From contig CBDUYN010000014.1 of NCBI GenBank assembly GCA_965371445.1, positions 1 through 64,000 of the forward strand: a stretch of DNA of 64,000 bases, in the 5' to 3' direction. The notes under the pieces were generated by a model that saw only the letters and a list, made by a program, of their open reading frames with translations, made no database searches and was not told where the DNA came from. A program made the translations under genes and the position numbers. The stretch is from DASWIG01 sp965371445 (lineage in GTDB: Bacteria > Acidobacteriota > Thermoanaerobaculia > Multivoradales > J023). Below are positions 8,593 through 19,435 of the stretch, piece after piece; the first letter of the stretch is position 1, and each line of letters begins with the position of its first letter.

Positions 8593-9533
8593 AACTGGCC
8601 GGCGATCTCCTCGGCTTCGATTCGCGGCACGTGGTGAGCGCCCGGGATCATCACCAGGGTGGCGCCGGCGCCCCAGTCGGCGGCGAGCTCGGCGTTGTCG
8701 CCGGGAGCCGGAAAGGGATCGAATTCGGCGCCGATCACGAGCCCCGGGACCAACGCCGCCGGGGCGTCGATGATCGGCAGCTCAAGGTCCCAGAAGGCAA
8801 GAGCCGGGCCGACGGCGTAGACGCCGGGCTGGGTCGCGAAGACGTACTCGCGCAATTGCTGGTTGGGCGAAAAGCCGAGGGTCAGGTCGAGGAAGTCGGG
8901 CGCCCAGTAGCCGTTCGGCTGGCTGCGCAGGAACGCCTCGAGCTCCGGGCTGAAAAACGGCAGGATCGCCGGATGGAGCTCCTTGTACGTGATGACCGAC
9001 ATCGTCACCGAGCGCACCCGGTCGGTGTCGTCGTTCAGCTGGGCGGCAACCTCGGCGCCGTAGCCCTCACCGATCAGGTCGACCGTGTCGACCTGCCGTG
9101 AGCGGCGCACGAAGTCGATCAGATCGGATAACGGCCCCACCTGAGTCAGGTAGTCGACCTCGAAGCCGTTCTCCGGCACGTAGCTCGGGACGACGCCGAC
9201 GTAGTCGAGCGTGTAGGCGAAAAAGCCGCGCCGCGCGGCCATCACCGGAGCGTTGTAGCCCTCGACCGGGATGCTCCAGAAATTGCCGTGGAACTCGGGA
9301 CCGGTCAGGAAGATCGCCGCCCGGGCCGGCTCGCGCAGGAGCGAGCGCTGGGTGAAGTACTCGGTGACGAAGAGCTTCTGTCCGGGGCCGATCGGAATCC
9401 AGTGGCTGAAGCTGTGGATCTCCGCCGAGGCCGGCGTGTCGGCGGCGGCGAAGGTCGGAGCGAAAAGCGTTAGGGCGAGCAGCAGGGCGAGAAGGACGGC
9501 TCCACGCCGCGTCGTGGCGTCTCGTTTCTTCAT
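8559..9533 (-). CDS. Exported alpha/beta-hydrolase-fold protein lacking the nucleophile Ser
   Basis: The protein is 324 aa with a signal peptide (to about residue 32). The fold is recognisable from AAIFLTGPEFHG, the strand leading into VDLIGEGYGAEVAA, and IPGAHHVPR near the C-terminus. The nucleophile elbow should read G-x-Ser-x-G; here it is G155-E-G157-Y-G159, so Gly replaces the catalytic residue. The His loop and an acidic residue (GAEFDPF) remain. The protein at 50392-51492 is a clear paralogue: it shares FWSIPVEGYN, MAA-RGFFAYT-DY, ATQPG-Y and the FxFIDP end, and it also has Gly at the same place. Function unknown: possibly a binding protein, a pseudo-enzyme or an enzyme with a different mechanism. 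A GAGGACA site precedes the ATG. Confidence 0.82.
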   Translation of the reverse strand: MKKRDATTRRGAVLLALLLALTLFAPTFAAADTPASAEIHSFSHWIPIGPGQKLFVTEYFTQRSLLREPARAAIFLTGPEFHGNFWSIPVEGYNAPVMAARRGFFAYTLDYVGVVPSYVPENGFEVDYLTQVGPLSDLIDFVRRSRQVDTVDLIGEGYGAEVAAQLNDDTDRVRSVTMSVITYKELHPAILPFFSPELEAFLRSQPNGYWAPDFLDLTLGFSPNQQLREYVFATQPGVYAVGPALAFWDLELPIIDAPAALVPGLVIGAEFDPFPAPGDNAELAADWGAGATLVMIPGAHHVPRIEAEEIAGQFYDALFGFIDP

Positions 9534-10162
9534 GGTAGTGTCCTCGTGGTCAGTTGTTCGTGTGTACCGAGCCCCCAGGCGCGGCGTCAGGATTTTACCA
9601 GACGACGCCCGCTCGAAGAGGCCTTCTATACAGGGATTGACTCTCTGGTTGAGGTCGCGGCATTTCTGAGGAGGGGATTAACCCCGTTCTCCCCGGTCAG
9701 TACGGCGCCAGCGCCGGAAAGGTTCTCCTCAGGCGTCAGACCGCCGGAGCGTCGAGGGCCAGGGAGCTCAGGGCGCGGTGCTCGAAAAGGACGTCCGGCA
9801 CGAGCTACAGCTCCAGCGTCTGACGGATCCGAGACAGCAACCGGGTGGGGAGCCGTAGGAGAGCTACCGGCGCACGTGGCTCAGGCCGCCGCGGACGGTC
9901 CGGGACGGCTTTGGGCATTTCAAAAGAGCGCGCCGGACGGTCCTCGGCGTTCCTCCGCGGATCACCGGAGCGCGGCCGAGCGTCCGGGGCGGCTTGGGCG
10001 ATCCCATAAGGGCACGTCGGAGCGTCCCGGACGCCATGGGGCATTGCGACAAAGCGCGCCGTCCCCCACGCTGAGAGGGTCGAATGGCATCGAAGGAGCT
10101 GTGAAGATGAGCCCGTTGCTAGAAGTAGAAGGCCGCCATTGATAGCATCGTCGTCGCACGCC
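9534..10162. other. Non-coding stretch between an exported protein gene and the hsd operon
   Basis: No convincing gene. Open frames here are R/P/G-rich with no recognisable motif. The only structure seen is the 42-nt tandem repeat at 9888-10055. Confidence 0.6.
9888..10055. repeat. Four degenerate 42-nt tandem repeats
   Basis: The period shows best in the forward frame, where 14-codon units align as AADGPGRLWAFQKS, APDGPRRSSADHRS, AAERPGRLGRSHKG and TSERPGRHGALRQS. Each unit carries an inverted GGACGG/CGTCC-type core, so it can fold. No start, ribosome site or homologous protein supports translation. Confidence 0.65.
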
Positions 10163-13100
10163 CTAGGCCGCGGCGTAGACGCTCGAACCGTGCCCGTAGT
10201 ACGAACGGTACACGTGCTCGTACACCGCCTCGCACTTCTCCGCCCAGAGCTCCTCCGGGTACGCCTCCTCCGGCAACTCGTCGAGCGCGTCTTCGACCGC
10301 CACGCGCACAGCCGCCCGAGCCTGCTGACGCTTGCGCCAGTCGAGCACCAGCTTCTCCCGCTTCAACGTTTCCAGAAGCTCCCGGCTCAGCTTCTTCACC
10401 TCCTGACGCTCCTTCTTCGTGAGCTCCACCTTGGGACGCATCAACAGGTCGAAGAGCGCCAGCTCCTCCTCGCTCAGACCCTCGCGGACCTTCCGCTGCT
10501 CCTCCGTCGACAGCTCGCGCGAAAAGTCGATCAGCCGCTTGAACAGTACCTCCGCGTTGATCGCGCCCGCGTTGTAGGCGTCGATCATCTCCTGAAAACG
10601 GGTCATGTAGTCCATGCGCGTGCCGTTCTGCTGCACCAGCGCGGTCAGCTTGCGCAGGATCGCCGACTTCAGCTTCTCGAGCTCCACGTGCTTGAAGCCG
10701 TGACGGAAGCGGTGCTCCAAGGCGTCCATGTCGAGGGCGCTCAAGTCCACCAGCTGGTCCTCGCGGTCGTGGATCACGTAGGCCTCCGCCGCCACCGAAC
10801 GGTCGAGCACCTTGTCGATCTCCGTCATCACCTCGAGGATGTCCGGCGGCGGAGTGAGCGCCCGGATCGACGACGCCAGCCGACGCAACACCGCGCAACG
10901 CGGCGCCACCTCGTTGGCCGCCACGTCGGGCAGCACCGCCTTGAACAGACGCGACACCTGCCGCTCGCGGGTCAGGTACTCCTGCTTGCGCCCCTCCTCC
11001 TCGAGGAGCTTGTCCATCACCGGATCCAAGTCCACGTCGTCGAAGGGCGGCGGCTCTTCCTTCACCCCCAGGTTCCGCATGGCCAGGCCCAACGCCTCCA
11101 GACGCTCCGCGCCCACGGCTTCCTCCAACGCGTCGAGCTCGACGCCGTGCGCCGCACAGAACGCGGCTATGTCCGACAACGCACCCTGCAAGAGCGCCAG
11201 GAGCTCCGACTTCTCCTCGATCGGCGTCTCCCCCGGCTTCACCCCGCCGCCCGACTCCGAGCCGTAGATCGACAACGCCTTCTGCAAGTCCTGGAAGACG
11301 CCGGCGTAGTCGACGATGGTGCCGTTTTCCTTGTCCTCGAAGACCCGGTTCGCCCGCGCGATCGCCTGCATGAGCGTATGGTCGCGCATCGGCTTGTCGA
11401 GGTAGATCGTCGAGCACGGAGGAACGTCGAAACCGGTCATCCACATCGCGCAGACGAAGACGAGACGTAGCCGGTCTTCCGGGTCCTTGAACTTCTCCGC
11501 CAGGTCTTCCTTTTCCATGCGCTTACGGTGCGGACGAATGTCGGCGTCCTTCTTGCGCATCGCCTCGACCTCGCCCTGGCTTGCCGACACCACCACCGCC
11601 ATGTCGGTCTCTTCCATGAACGCCACCCGCGCCTCAAACGGCTCCCGCGCCCCCGCCGGCAGCCGACGCGCCTGCGCCTTGCGCGCGTCGACCACCCGTT
11701 GCCAGTGCTTGCGCACCTTGTCGTAGGTCTTGATCGCCGTCGCCTTGTCGATCGACACCACCATCGCCTTGCCCAAAAAACCGCGGTTGATGAAATGCTC
11801 GACCAGGTCGGCCGCCACCGTTTCGAGACGATCGTCGCGGGTGATCAGGTGGTACTGCCGGCCGAGCTCGCGCTCCAGGCGTTCCTCCTGCCGGTCGTCA
11901 AGCTCCGCATCCTCGATCACGCGGTAGATGTCGTCGTTCAAGCTCTCGTTGGTCAGCTGCAGCTCGGGGATGCGGTTCTCGTAGTACAACGCCACCGTCG
12001 CGCCGTCGTCGACGGCCTGCTTGAAGTTGAAGATGCTGACGTAGTCGCCGAAGACCTCCCGCGTCCGCTCCTCGCCGGCCAGGAGCGGCGTCCCCGTGAA
12101 CGCGATGAACGACGCGTTGGGCAAGGCCGTGCGCATGTTCAGCGCCAGCGTGTCGTACTGGCTACGGTGCGCCTCGTCGGTGATCACGATCATGTCGCGC
12201 CGCTCCGAGAGCACCTCGTGCGGCACACCCGCCTTGGTGCGGAACTTGTGGATCAGCGTGAACACGTAACGGTGATTCTCGTCGCGCAGCAGCCCGCGCA
12301 GATGCGCCGCGCTCTTCGCCTGTACCCGATCCTTTGCGGTCAGGACGCCCGCGTTGGCGAAGGTGCCATCTGGTCGTCGAGGTCGCGACGGTCGGTCACG
12401 ACGAGAAACGTCCAGTTTCCCGCGAGCTTGCGCAGCACCTTCTGCGCGAAGAAGACCATGGAGAAGCTCTTGCCGCTACCCTGTGTGTGCCAGAAGACGC
12501 CAAGGCGGCCTTCGCGTTTCTCGAAGTCGGCCATGTTGGCGAGGGCGTTCTCGACGCCCAGGTACTGGTGATACCGGGCGATGATCTTCTGGAGCCCGCG
12601 CTTGCCCTCCGTGAAGAGGGTGTAGCTCTCGACGAGGTCGAGGAGCCGGCGACGGTCACAGACCGCCTCGACGACGGTCTTGAGCGACACGCTCCCCTCC
12701 TCGTCCTCCCGCGCCACCCGCTTCCACGGCGTGAAGTCGCTCCACGACGACGTGGCGCTGCCGACCCGGCTGGACGTACCGTTGGACAGGATCACGACGG
12801 CGTTGAAGTAGAAGAGCTGCGGGATGTCGTTGCGGTACGAGACGATGTTCTTCTTGTACGCCTCGTCGACCGCGACGGTGGACTTCTTGAGCTCGAAGAC
12901 GACGAACGGCAGACCGTTGACGAAACCCACGATGTCGGGCCGGCGCTCCTCCATCTCGCCGGTGACGGTGAGCTCGGAGACGGCGACGAAGTCGTTGCTG
13001 AGCGGATCCTCCCAGTCGATGACCCGGACGCGGTCGGTCTGCTCGCCGTCGGCGGTCTGAAACTTGACGGGGACGCCGTCCTTGACGAGCTTGTAGACCT

Positions 13101-13383
13101 CGCGGCAGGCGTCGGCGATCGACATCGCGCCGCGCTCGCGCGACAGCTCCTCGACGGCGCTCGCGAAGGCTTCCGGCGGCAGCGTCGGATTGAGACGGTG
13201 GAGGGCGTCGCGCAGACGCGGCCAGAGAAGGACGGAACGCTTGTCCGGGCGACCGATGCTCGAGACGCCGTCGTGGGGGACGGTCTCCTTCCAGCCGTCC
13301 AGGATCTCCCAGCCCTGCTGCCCCAGGTATTCGAGGGCGGGCTCCTGGACGAGACGTTGCTCGGAATCGCGGCTCATGGGCAT
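10163..13383 (-). pseudogene. hsdR: Type I restriction enzyme R subunit, single frameshift
   Basis: Read with one frame change, this encodes about 1,073 aa, the usual HsdR length. The first part (13383 to about 12370) holds the nuclease domain (RRPDIVGFVNGL then FVVFELKKS, the D-ExK core) and the Walker A WHTQGSGKSF. The second part (to 10163) holds the DEAH-type motif ITDEAHRSQYD, FTGTPLLAGE and the C-terminal helical domain. The frames break after TDRRDLDDQ near 12367-12371. The expected next residues (GTFANAGVLTAKDRVQ) continue in the shifted frame, so one base (or four) is missing relative to intact relatives. As written the gene gives no complete translocase. A sequencing error cannot be excluded. 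It is last in the hsdM-hsdS-small ORF-hsdR operon. Confidence 0.88.
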
Positions 13384-13431
13384 GGTATCAGGAACCTCTC
13401 GTCGGTACGAAGCTTCTTTCTGCCGAGTACC

Positions 13432-13608
13432 TCAAGTTTTAGGCCTCGGCTGCTTGATGCGGCGAGCGGGGAGCGATACGACCTTATGGCCGCGAGCCTT
13501 CTCTTTCTTTTTGAGGTCTCGGTACATGGCGGCTAGATCGTAATCGAAATCCTTCCCGTAGTCCTCTCGGATCTTCCTGATCTCGTCCATGACTTCATCT
13601 CGGCACAT
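13432..13608 (-). CDS. 58-aa conserved-looking small protein in the hsd operon
   Basis: A short gene starts four nt after the hsdS stop and ends 48 nt before hsdR. The sequence begins MCRDEVMDEIRKIREDYG, continues DFDYDLAAMYRDLKKKEK, and ends HKVVSLPARRIK. It is acidic and helical at first, then a basic tail. I recognise this pattern (D-I--IR--YA--F-YDL-AI--DLK--E---G-KVVSLPPRR) from small accessory proteins found beside toxin-antitoxin and restriction genes, but know no assigned function. Its position strongly suggests cotranscription with the restriction system. It may be an accessory or regulatory peptide. Confidence 0.7.
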   Translation of the reverse strand: MCRDEVMDEIRKIREDYGKDFDYDLAAMYRDLKKKEKARGHKVVSLPARRIKQPRPKT

Positions 13609-13612
13609 CGGC

Positions 13613-14823
13613 TTATTCCTCGTCGGTGTCGATGTCGAGATCAGAGACGTCGAGGTCGCCAGAGATTAGGCGGGGGAGAAGGAGGTCGCGCGACTTCTGC
13701 AAGACAGCATTCTTCTTTCGCAATACATCAACGCAGTCGAAGATAGGACTCGCAAAGGAGTCAAAATTCCCAAGAATACTGGCCGGCGGCTGAACTACAG
13801 ACACCCTGTTCAAATTTGCTTGGGTGATTTTCGGTTGAGCAGCCCCAGTGACATGACCAACGATGTCAGTATTCAGCAAGGAGAAGTACAAGAAAGGCAT
13901 TGAGAACGGTGACAACGCCTGAAGGACGTGCGCGTGATTATTGACCCAGAACTTACCCGTAGCTATTTGCAACACCGGCCGACCGTCGGTCGTCATCACG
14001 CTTCCATCCTCGGCAACAAGCAAATACTGGCCATCGAATATGTAGCCGTTTATGTAGTCGAAAATCTTGGCAGCACCGTAATATGGGTAAGGACCTGTCA
14101 TGTCAGAGCGCTGCATCTTTGACAGTGGCTTGCGCAGTCGATCGTAGTTTTTCGAGACTTCACCAATTGACGTGTATGCCCACCCCTCCGGAATCCTCCC
14201 CAACGACGACTCCACCATCCGAACGCCCTCATGCCCCGGAAAACGAAACTCGACGAACCACTCGCGATAGAGGGCTTGCGCCATCTCCGCCAGGATGCGG
14301 ATGCGTCGGCGGTTGTTCTCGATTAGGTCGTCGTAGGCGGAGAGGATGGCGGCGATCCTCTGCTGAAGCTTTATCGACGGAACGAGGATCCGCAGGTCAC
14401 AGAATGCAGATTTGTTAAGGATTGGAGTTCGCACTCCTGTCGCAGAACCGAGAGATAGAAGGTGATGTCGCTTATTCTGGAGGGCGTAGTAGACAAATCT
14501 CGCGTCAAAATCCTCCCTCGGTATGATGCTGTTGAGTTGCTGGTTCGTGAATGAAGGTCGAGCTATCATTATAGACTTGCCCATCTGCCAACCAATGCAC
14601 GAAACGGCAACGCTTCCGGCGGGCAGCATGTTTCTCTGGAGAAGGGTGGCGCCTTCGCTCGATAGGTATCGTTGTGTCTCAGTGGCCATTCGCCGACCAT
14701 CCATGTCGGAGGGCGTCACGAAAGGGAACTCTGTTCCGAAGCACTCTGGTCGACTCGAAGGTGGTGTCCGGCCTGTGATCACCCCTCCGAGGTCGCCAAT
14801 GCGGATTTTCTTCCAGGGTGTCG

Positions 14824-14827
<4 letters not shown>
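13613..14827 (-). CDS. hsdS: Type I restriction-modification specificity subunit
   Basis: HsdS of 404 aa selects the DNA target for the methylase and nuclease. Two target-recognition domains are visible. The first starts near residue 5 (WKKIRIGDLGGVITG). The second starts near 208 (GRIPEGWAYTSIGEV). Each is followed by a conserved helix (LQQRIAAILSAYDDLIENNRRR and LRKKNAVLQKSRDLLLPRLISG). The ATG overlaps the hsdM stop (ATGA), so the two are translationally coupled. The middle is visibly more AT-rich than hsdM and hsdR, which is usual for HsdS, where recognition domains are exchanged by recombination. The DNA sequence recognised cannot be told from the protein by eye. Confidence 0.93.
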
Positions 14828-16785
<1,958 letters not shown>

Positions 16786-16900
16786 ACTCTCCCTCCGCGG
16801 ATTGGCCGGTATCCTACGTCGGCCAACCGGTGCATAGCGATGATACCCGGTATAGGTGCATTTGCCGACGCTCCTCACGGCCGTGTTTCGCGGGCTTCAC

Positions 16901-16960
16901 CCGCGGGCGGGACGCCCGCGATCCCAGCATTCGTGCCCCCATGGCCGGCGAGATGCCGGC
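16901..16960. repeat. Two short hairpin repeats upstream of S41 peptidase
   Basis: GCGGGCG-GGA-CGCCCGC (about 16903-16919) and GCCGGC-GAGAT-GCCGGC (16944-16960) are each followed by a CCCAG sequence (ATCCCAG, GCTCCCAG). This looks like two diverged units of an interspersed hairpin repeat in the intergenic DNA between divergent genes. Confidence 0.45.
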
Positions 16961-16999
16961 GCTCCCAGCTTTGATACCCTGCGCCAAGGACCTGAACCC

Positions 17000-18595
17000 A
17001 TGAACCCACACGCGACCATCCTCCTCGCCCTCGCGATCCTCGCCACCGCCCAGGCCGCCACGGCCCAGACCGTCAAGGTCGGCCCCGAGGACCTCACCTG
17101 CGACCACCGGCCCCTGACGCGGCCCCACGTCCTGTCGCGTCAGGGCAAGGAAGCCGACCTCCTCAAGGTGGTCTGGAGCTTCGCCACGAACGAGATGAGC
17201 TACTCCACGACGGCACCGGTCGTGGCCTACACGCTCACCCGCTGCCTCGAAAAGGCGCAGAGCCAGAGCAAGAGCTGGGACGCCGTCGCGGGGCTCGACC
17301 TGGAGATCCTTTCGCGGCCGGAGACGAAGGAACGCTTCGTCGTCACCCGCTTCCAGGACGAAGAGCTCCGGCTGGAGGCCTACTACGACACGGCAACCTG
17401 GGACCTGGCCCGCCAGATCGTCGACTGGACCGTGGCCACGGCGGCTCGCACCGGTAGGGGCAAGGCCGAGCAGCAGCGGCTCCACGACGCCCTCTGGACC
17501 CTCTGGGTCGAGAGCTACCTCGCCACCCTGCCCCGCACCCACCTGGGCGTCGACTTGAGGAAGTATTACGGGTACACCTACGTCGACCAGCTCGAGCAGG
17601 CCCAGGGCGCTCCGGCGCCGCGGCACGAGCCGGGGTTCCAGCCGTTCCTGAGCGGCGGTATGCCGCTCGCCGGCAAGGACAAGCTCTTCGTGCGCGCCGT
17701 CCTCGACCCGAAGCTCCGGGCAGCCGGCGTCGTAGGCGGCCAGGAGGTGACGCATTTCAACGGCGTGCCGTTCGGTGAGCACGACCGCGGACGCCTCCTC
17801 GACTGGTGGGCCCGCGAGGAGCCCTTCGAATACAGCTTCCGCGTCGCCGGACGCGAAGAGCCGATTCGCGCGTCGAGCCTTCCCGCCCCTCCCTGGGACA
17901 CGGCCTACGGCTACGTCGGCCCCGTCGGTTACCTGCGAATCGCTTACTTCGGCGACAAGACGACCGAGACGTTCCGCGACGTCTTCGGCCCATCGATGGC
18001 GGGCGACGGGGTCCGTTCGTTGATCATCGACCTGCGCGGCAACACCGGCGGCAAGACACAGCTCGAATTCCTCGACCTCTTCTTGCGTCCCGGCGATCCG
18101 ACGTCGACTAGGCAGAGAGTCCAGCAGACGCCGATCCACACTCGGCGCCGTCCGCTCACGGGTCCGTTCTACGACGTGCCTCTCGTCGTCCTGATCGACG
18201 GCGAGACGGCGTCGATGGCGGAGATCTTCGCGGCGGCCGTCCGGGCCAACGAGCGCGGCGTGCTGGTGGGCGAGTCGACCTGGGGCAAGGGCATAACGCA
18301 AAACATTTATTCGTTCGACGAAGGAGCCCTCCTTCTCCCGCACGAAGTCCTCTACTACCCGGACACGGTCGAGAGCTGGTACGTCGGCGGTGTGACGCCG
18401 GACATCGAGGTGGAACCGGGAACCGACCGCGACAAGGTCGAAGCGATGCTGCGTCGTCCGGTGCTCGACCTCAATGCCCAGCTCATGGTCGATCCCGTTT
18501 TTCAACGGGCGTTTCGGCTCCTGATACTGGGCGATCCGGAATGGCAACGACTCCTGGGACCGTATCGGCGTCGGGAGGAGAGCTCGGAAGAGTGA
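17000..18595 (+). CDS. Exported S41-family (C-terminal processing) peptidase
   Basis: The start at 17000 gives a good signal peptide (MNPHATILLALAILATAQAATA); the frame extends further upstream without a better site. The protein is 531 aa. An alpha-rich N-terminal region (about 25-200) is followed by a PDZ-like part and then the S41 core. The core has YGYVGPVGYLRIAYF, LIIDLRGNTGGK, DGETASMAEIFAAAVR (predicted nucleophile Ser) and STWGKGITQ (predicted Lys partner). These keep the Ser/Lys dyad, so it should be active in the periplasm or outside the cell. It is divergent from hsdM. The stop overlaps a possible 37-aa ORF (TGATG), so small downstream genes may be cotranscribed. Confidence 0.88.
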   Translation: MNPHATILLALAILATAQAATAQTVKVGPEDLTCDHRPLTRPHVLSRQGKEADLLKVVWSFATNEMSYSTTAPVVAYTLTRCLEKAQSQSKSWDAVAGLDLEILSRPETKERFVVTRFQDEELRLEAYYDTATWDLARQIVDWTVATAARTGRGKAEQQRLHDALWTLWVESYLATLPRTHLGVDLRKYYGYTYVDQLEQAQGAPAPRHEPGFQPFLSGGMPLAGKDKLFVRAVLDPKLRAAGVVGGQEVTHFNGVPFGEHDRGRLLDWWAREEPFEYSFRVAGREEPIRASSLPAPPWDTAYGYVGPVGYLRIAYFGDKTTETFRDVFGPSMAGDGVRSLIIDLRGNTGGKTQLEFLDLFLRPGDPTSTRQRVQQTPIHTRRRPLTGPFYDVPLVVLIDGETASMAEIFAAAVRANERGVLVGESTWGKGITQNIYSFDEGALLLPHEVLYYPDTVESWYVGGVTPDIEVEPGTDRDKVEAMLRRPVLDLNAQLMVDPVFQRAFRLLILGDPEWQRLLGPYRRREESSEE

Positions 18596-18708
18596 TGAAC
18601 CGAGAGTCAGACATGATCAGAGCGACAGCCCGCTTCGTGGAGCGAGAGCGTGCTGCCATGGCAGCCGTCTCGTCGAGAACGGAGTTGCCGGAGACCGTCT
18701 ATGACTGA
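18595..18708 (+). CDS. Possible 37-aa ORF coupled to S41 gene
   Basis: ATG overlaps the peptidase stop (TGATG), and its own stop overlaps the next start at 18701. It encodes a helical peptide (MNRESDMIRATARFVERERA and so on). The tight double overlap suggests a real operon gene, but no family is recognised and it could be a remnant. Confidence 0.35.
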   Translation: MNRESDMIRATARFVERERAAMAAVSSRTELPETVYD

Positions 18709-18912
18709 GAAAGTCGTCCTGTTTCGGCCAGTAGGCCAAGCCGAGCTCGACCTCATCGCCAAGTCGGGCTGGAGAGCCTTCCCTCCGCGCCTGGAGCACC
18801 AGCCGATCTTCTACCCCGGAACGAGGGCTACGCCGTCCAGATCGCCCGCGACTGGAACACGTTGGACGAGGCGTCGGGCTTCGTCGGCTACGTGACGCGG
18901 TTCGTGCGATGA
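18701..18912 (+). pseudogene. Small conserved-type protein, frameshifted
   Basis: The first 35 codons read MTEKVVLFRPVGQAELDLIA then SGWRAFPPRLEHQPIFYP. After that, the meaningful sequence (NEGYAVQIARDWNTLDEASG then FVGYVTRFVR-stop) is found in another frame. A base or so was lost near 18823-18828. The two halves together resemble a short (about 70 aa) protein family that I have seen as uncharacterised (RPVG-ELELI-SGW-AFPPRL--QPIFYPV-N--YA--IA-DWN). No function is known to me. The stop overlaps the start of the next gene. Confidence 0.6.
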
Positions 18913-19435
18913 GAGAGTACCGGTCTGTCGTCAGGGTCGTGATCCTGGCAACCCTGATCGTCTTGCCGCTTGGCTTGACGGCCGAGGGAGCTTTGCCGTA
19001 CGCGAAGTACGTTTGCCCGCCGCCCGATTCGGGGCTCGACGATGACCCGGAGGAGGAGTACGACGGAGAGGGGGAGATGACCTACAAGGACGTCCTTGCG
19101 CTCAAAGACGACTACTCCATCCGCCCCGCGCTTTACCGCGAGACCTGGTGGAACTTCATCATCGACATGCACGAGGCCGCCGTCTATAACGAATGGGTCT
19201 GCAGCGGCCTGCCGACCTAAAGCGGCACCAACCAAGACGACCCGGCGACGCGGTGCTACATCACCGCGTCGACCGGCGGCGGCTGCACCATACCACAAGA
19301 TCTGCCGATGTTGGCGCTCGCCGACAGGTACGTTTTCAACTCACTGACCCCCGTGTTGGTGGAACGACCCGTGAGCGGCGAAAACTACCTGGTGTTCATC
19401 GCTCAGCAGAACAACAAGACCGGTGCGTTGGAATC
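18909..19435 (+). pseudogene. Exported protein interrupted by in-frame TAA and cut at its 3' end
   Basis: It starts with a signal peptide (VVILATLIVLPLGLTAEG). It reads for 103 codons to TAA at 19218-19220. The same frame then continues with sensible, non-repetitive sequence: SGTNQDDPATRCYITASTGG, LPMLALADRYVFNSLTPVLV and GENYLVFIAQQNNKTGAL. From about 19435 it becomes the antisense of the convergent gene. So there is one nonsense codon, and the native 3' end is gone. No family recognised; the remaining sequence has several Cys residues, typical of exported proteins. Confidence 0.6.
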
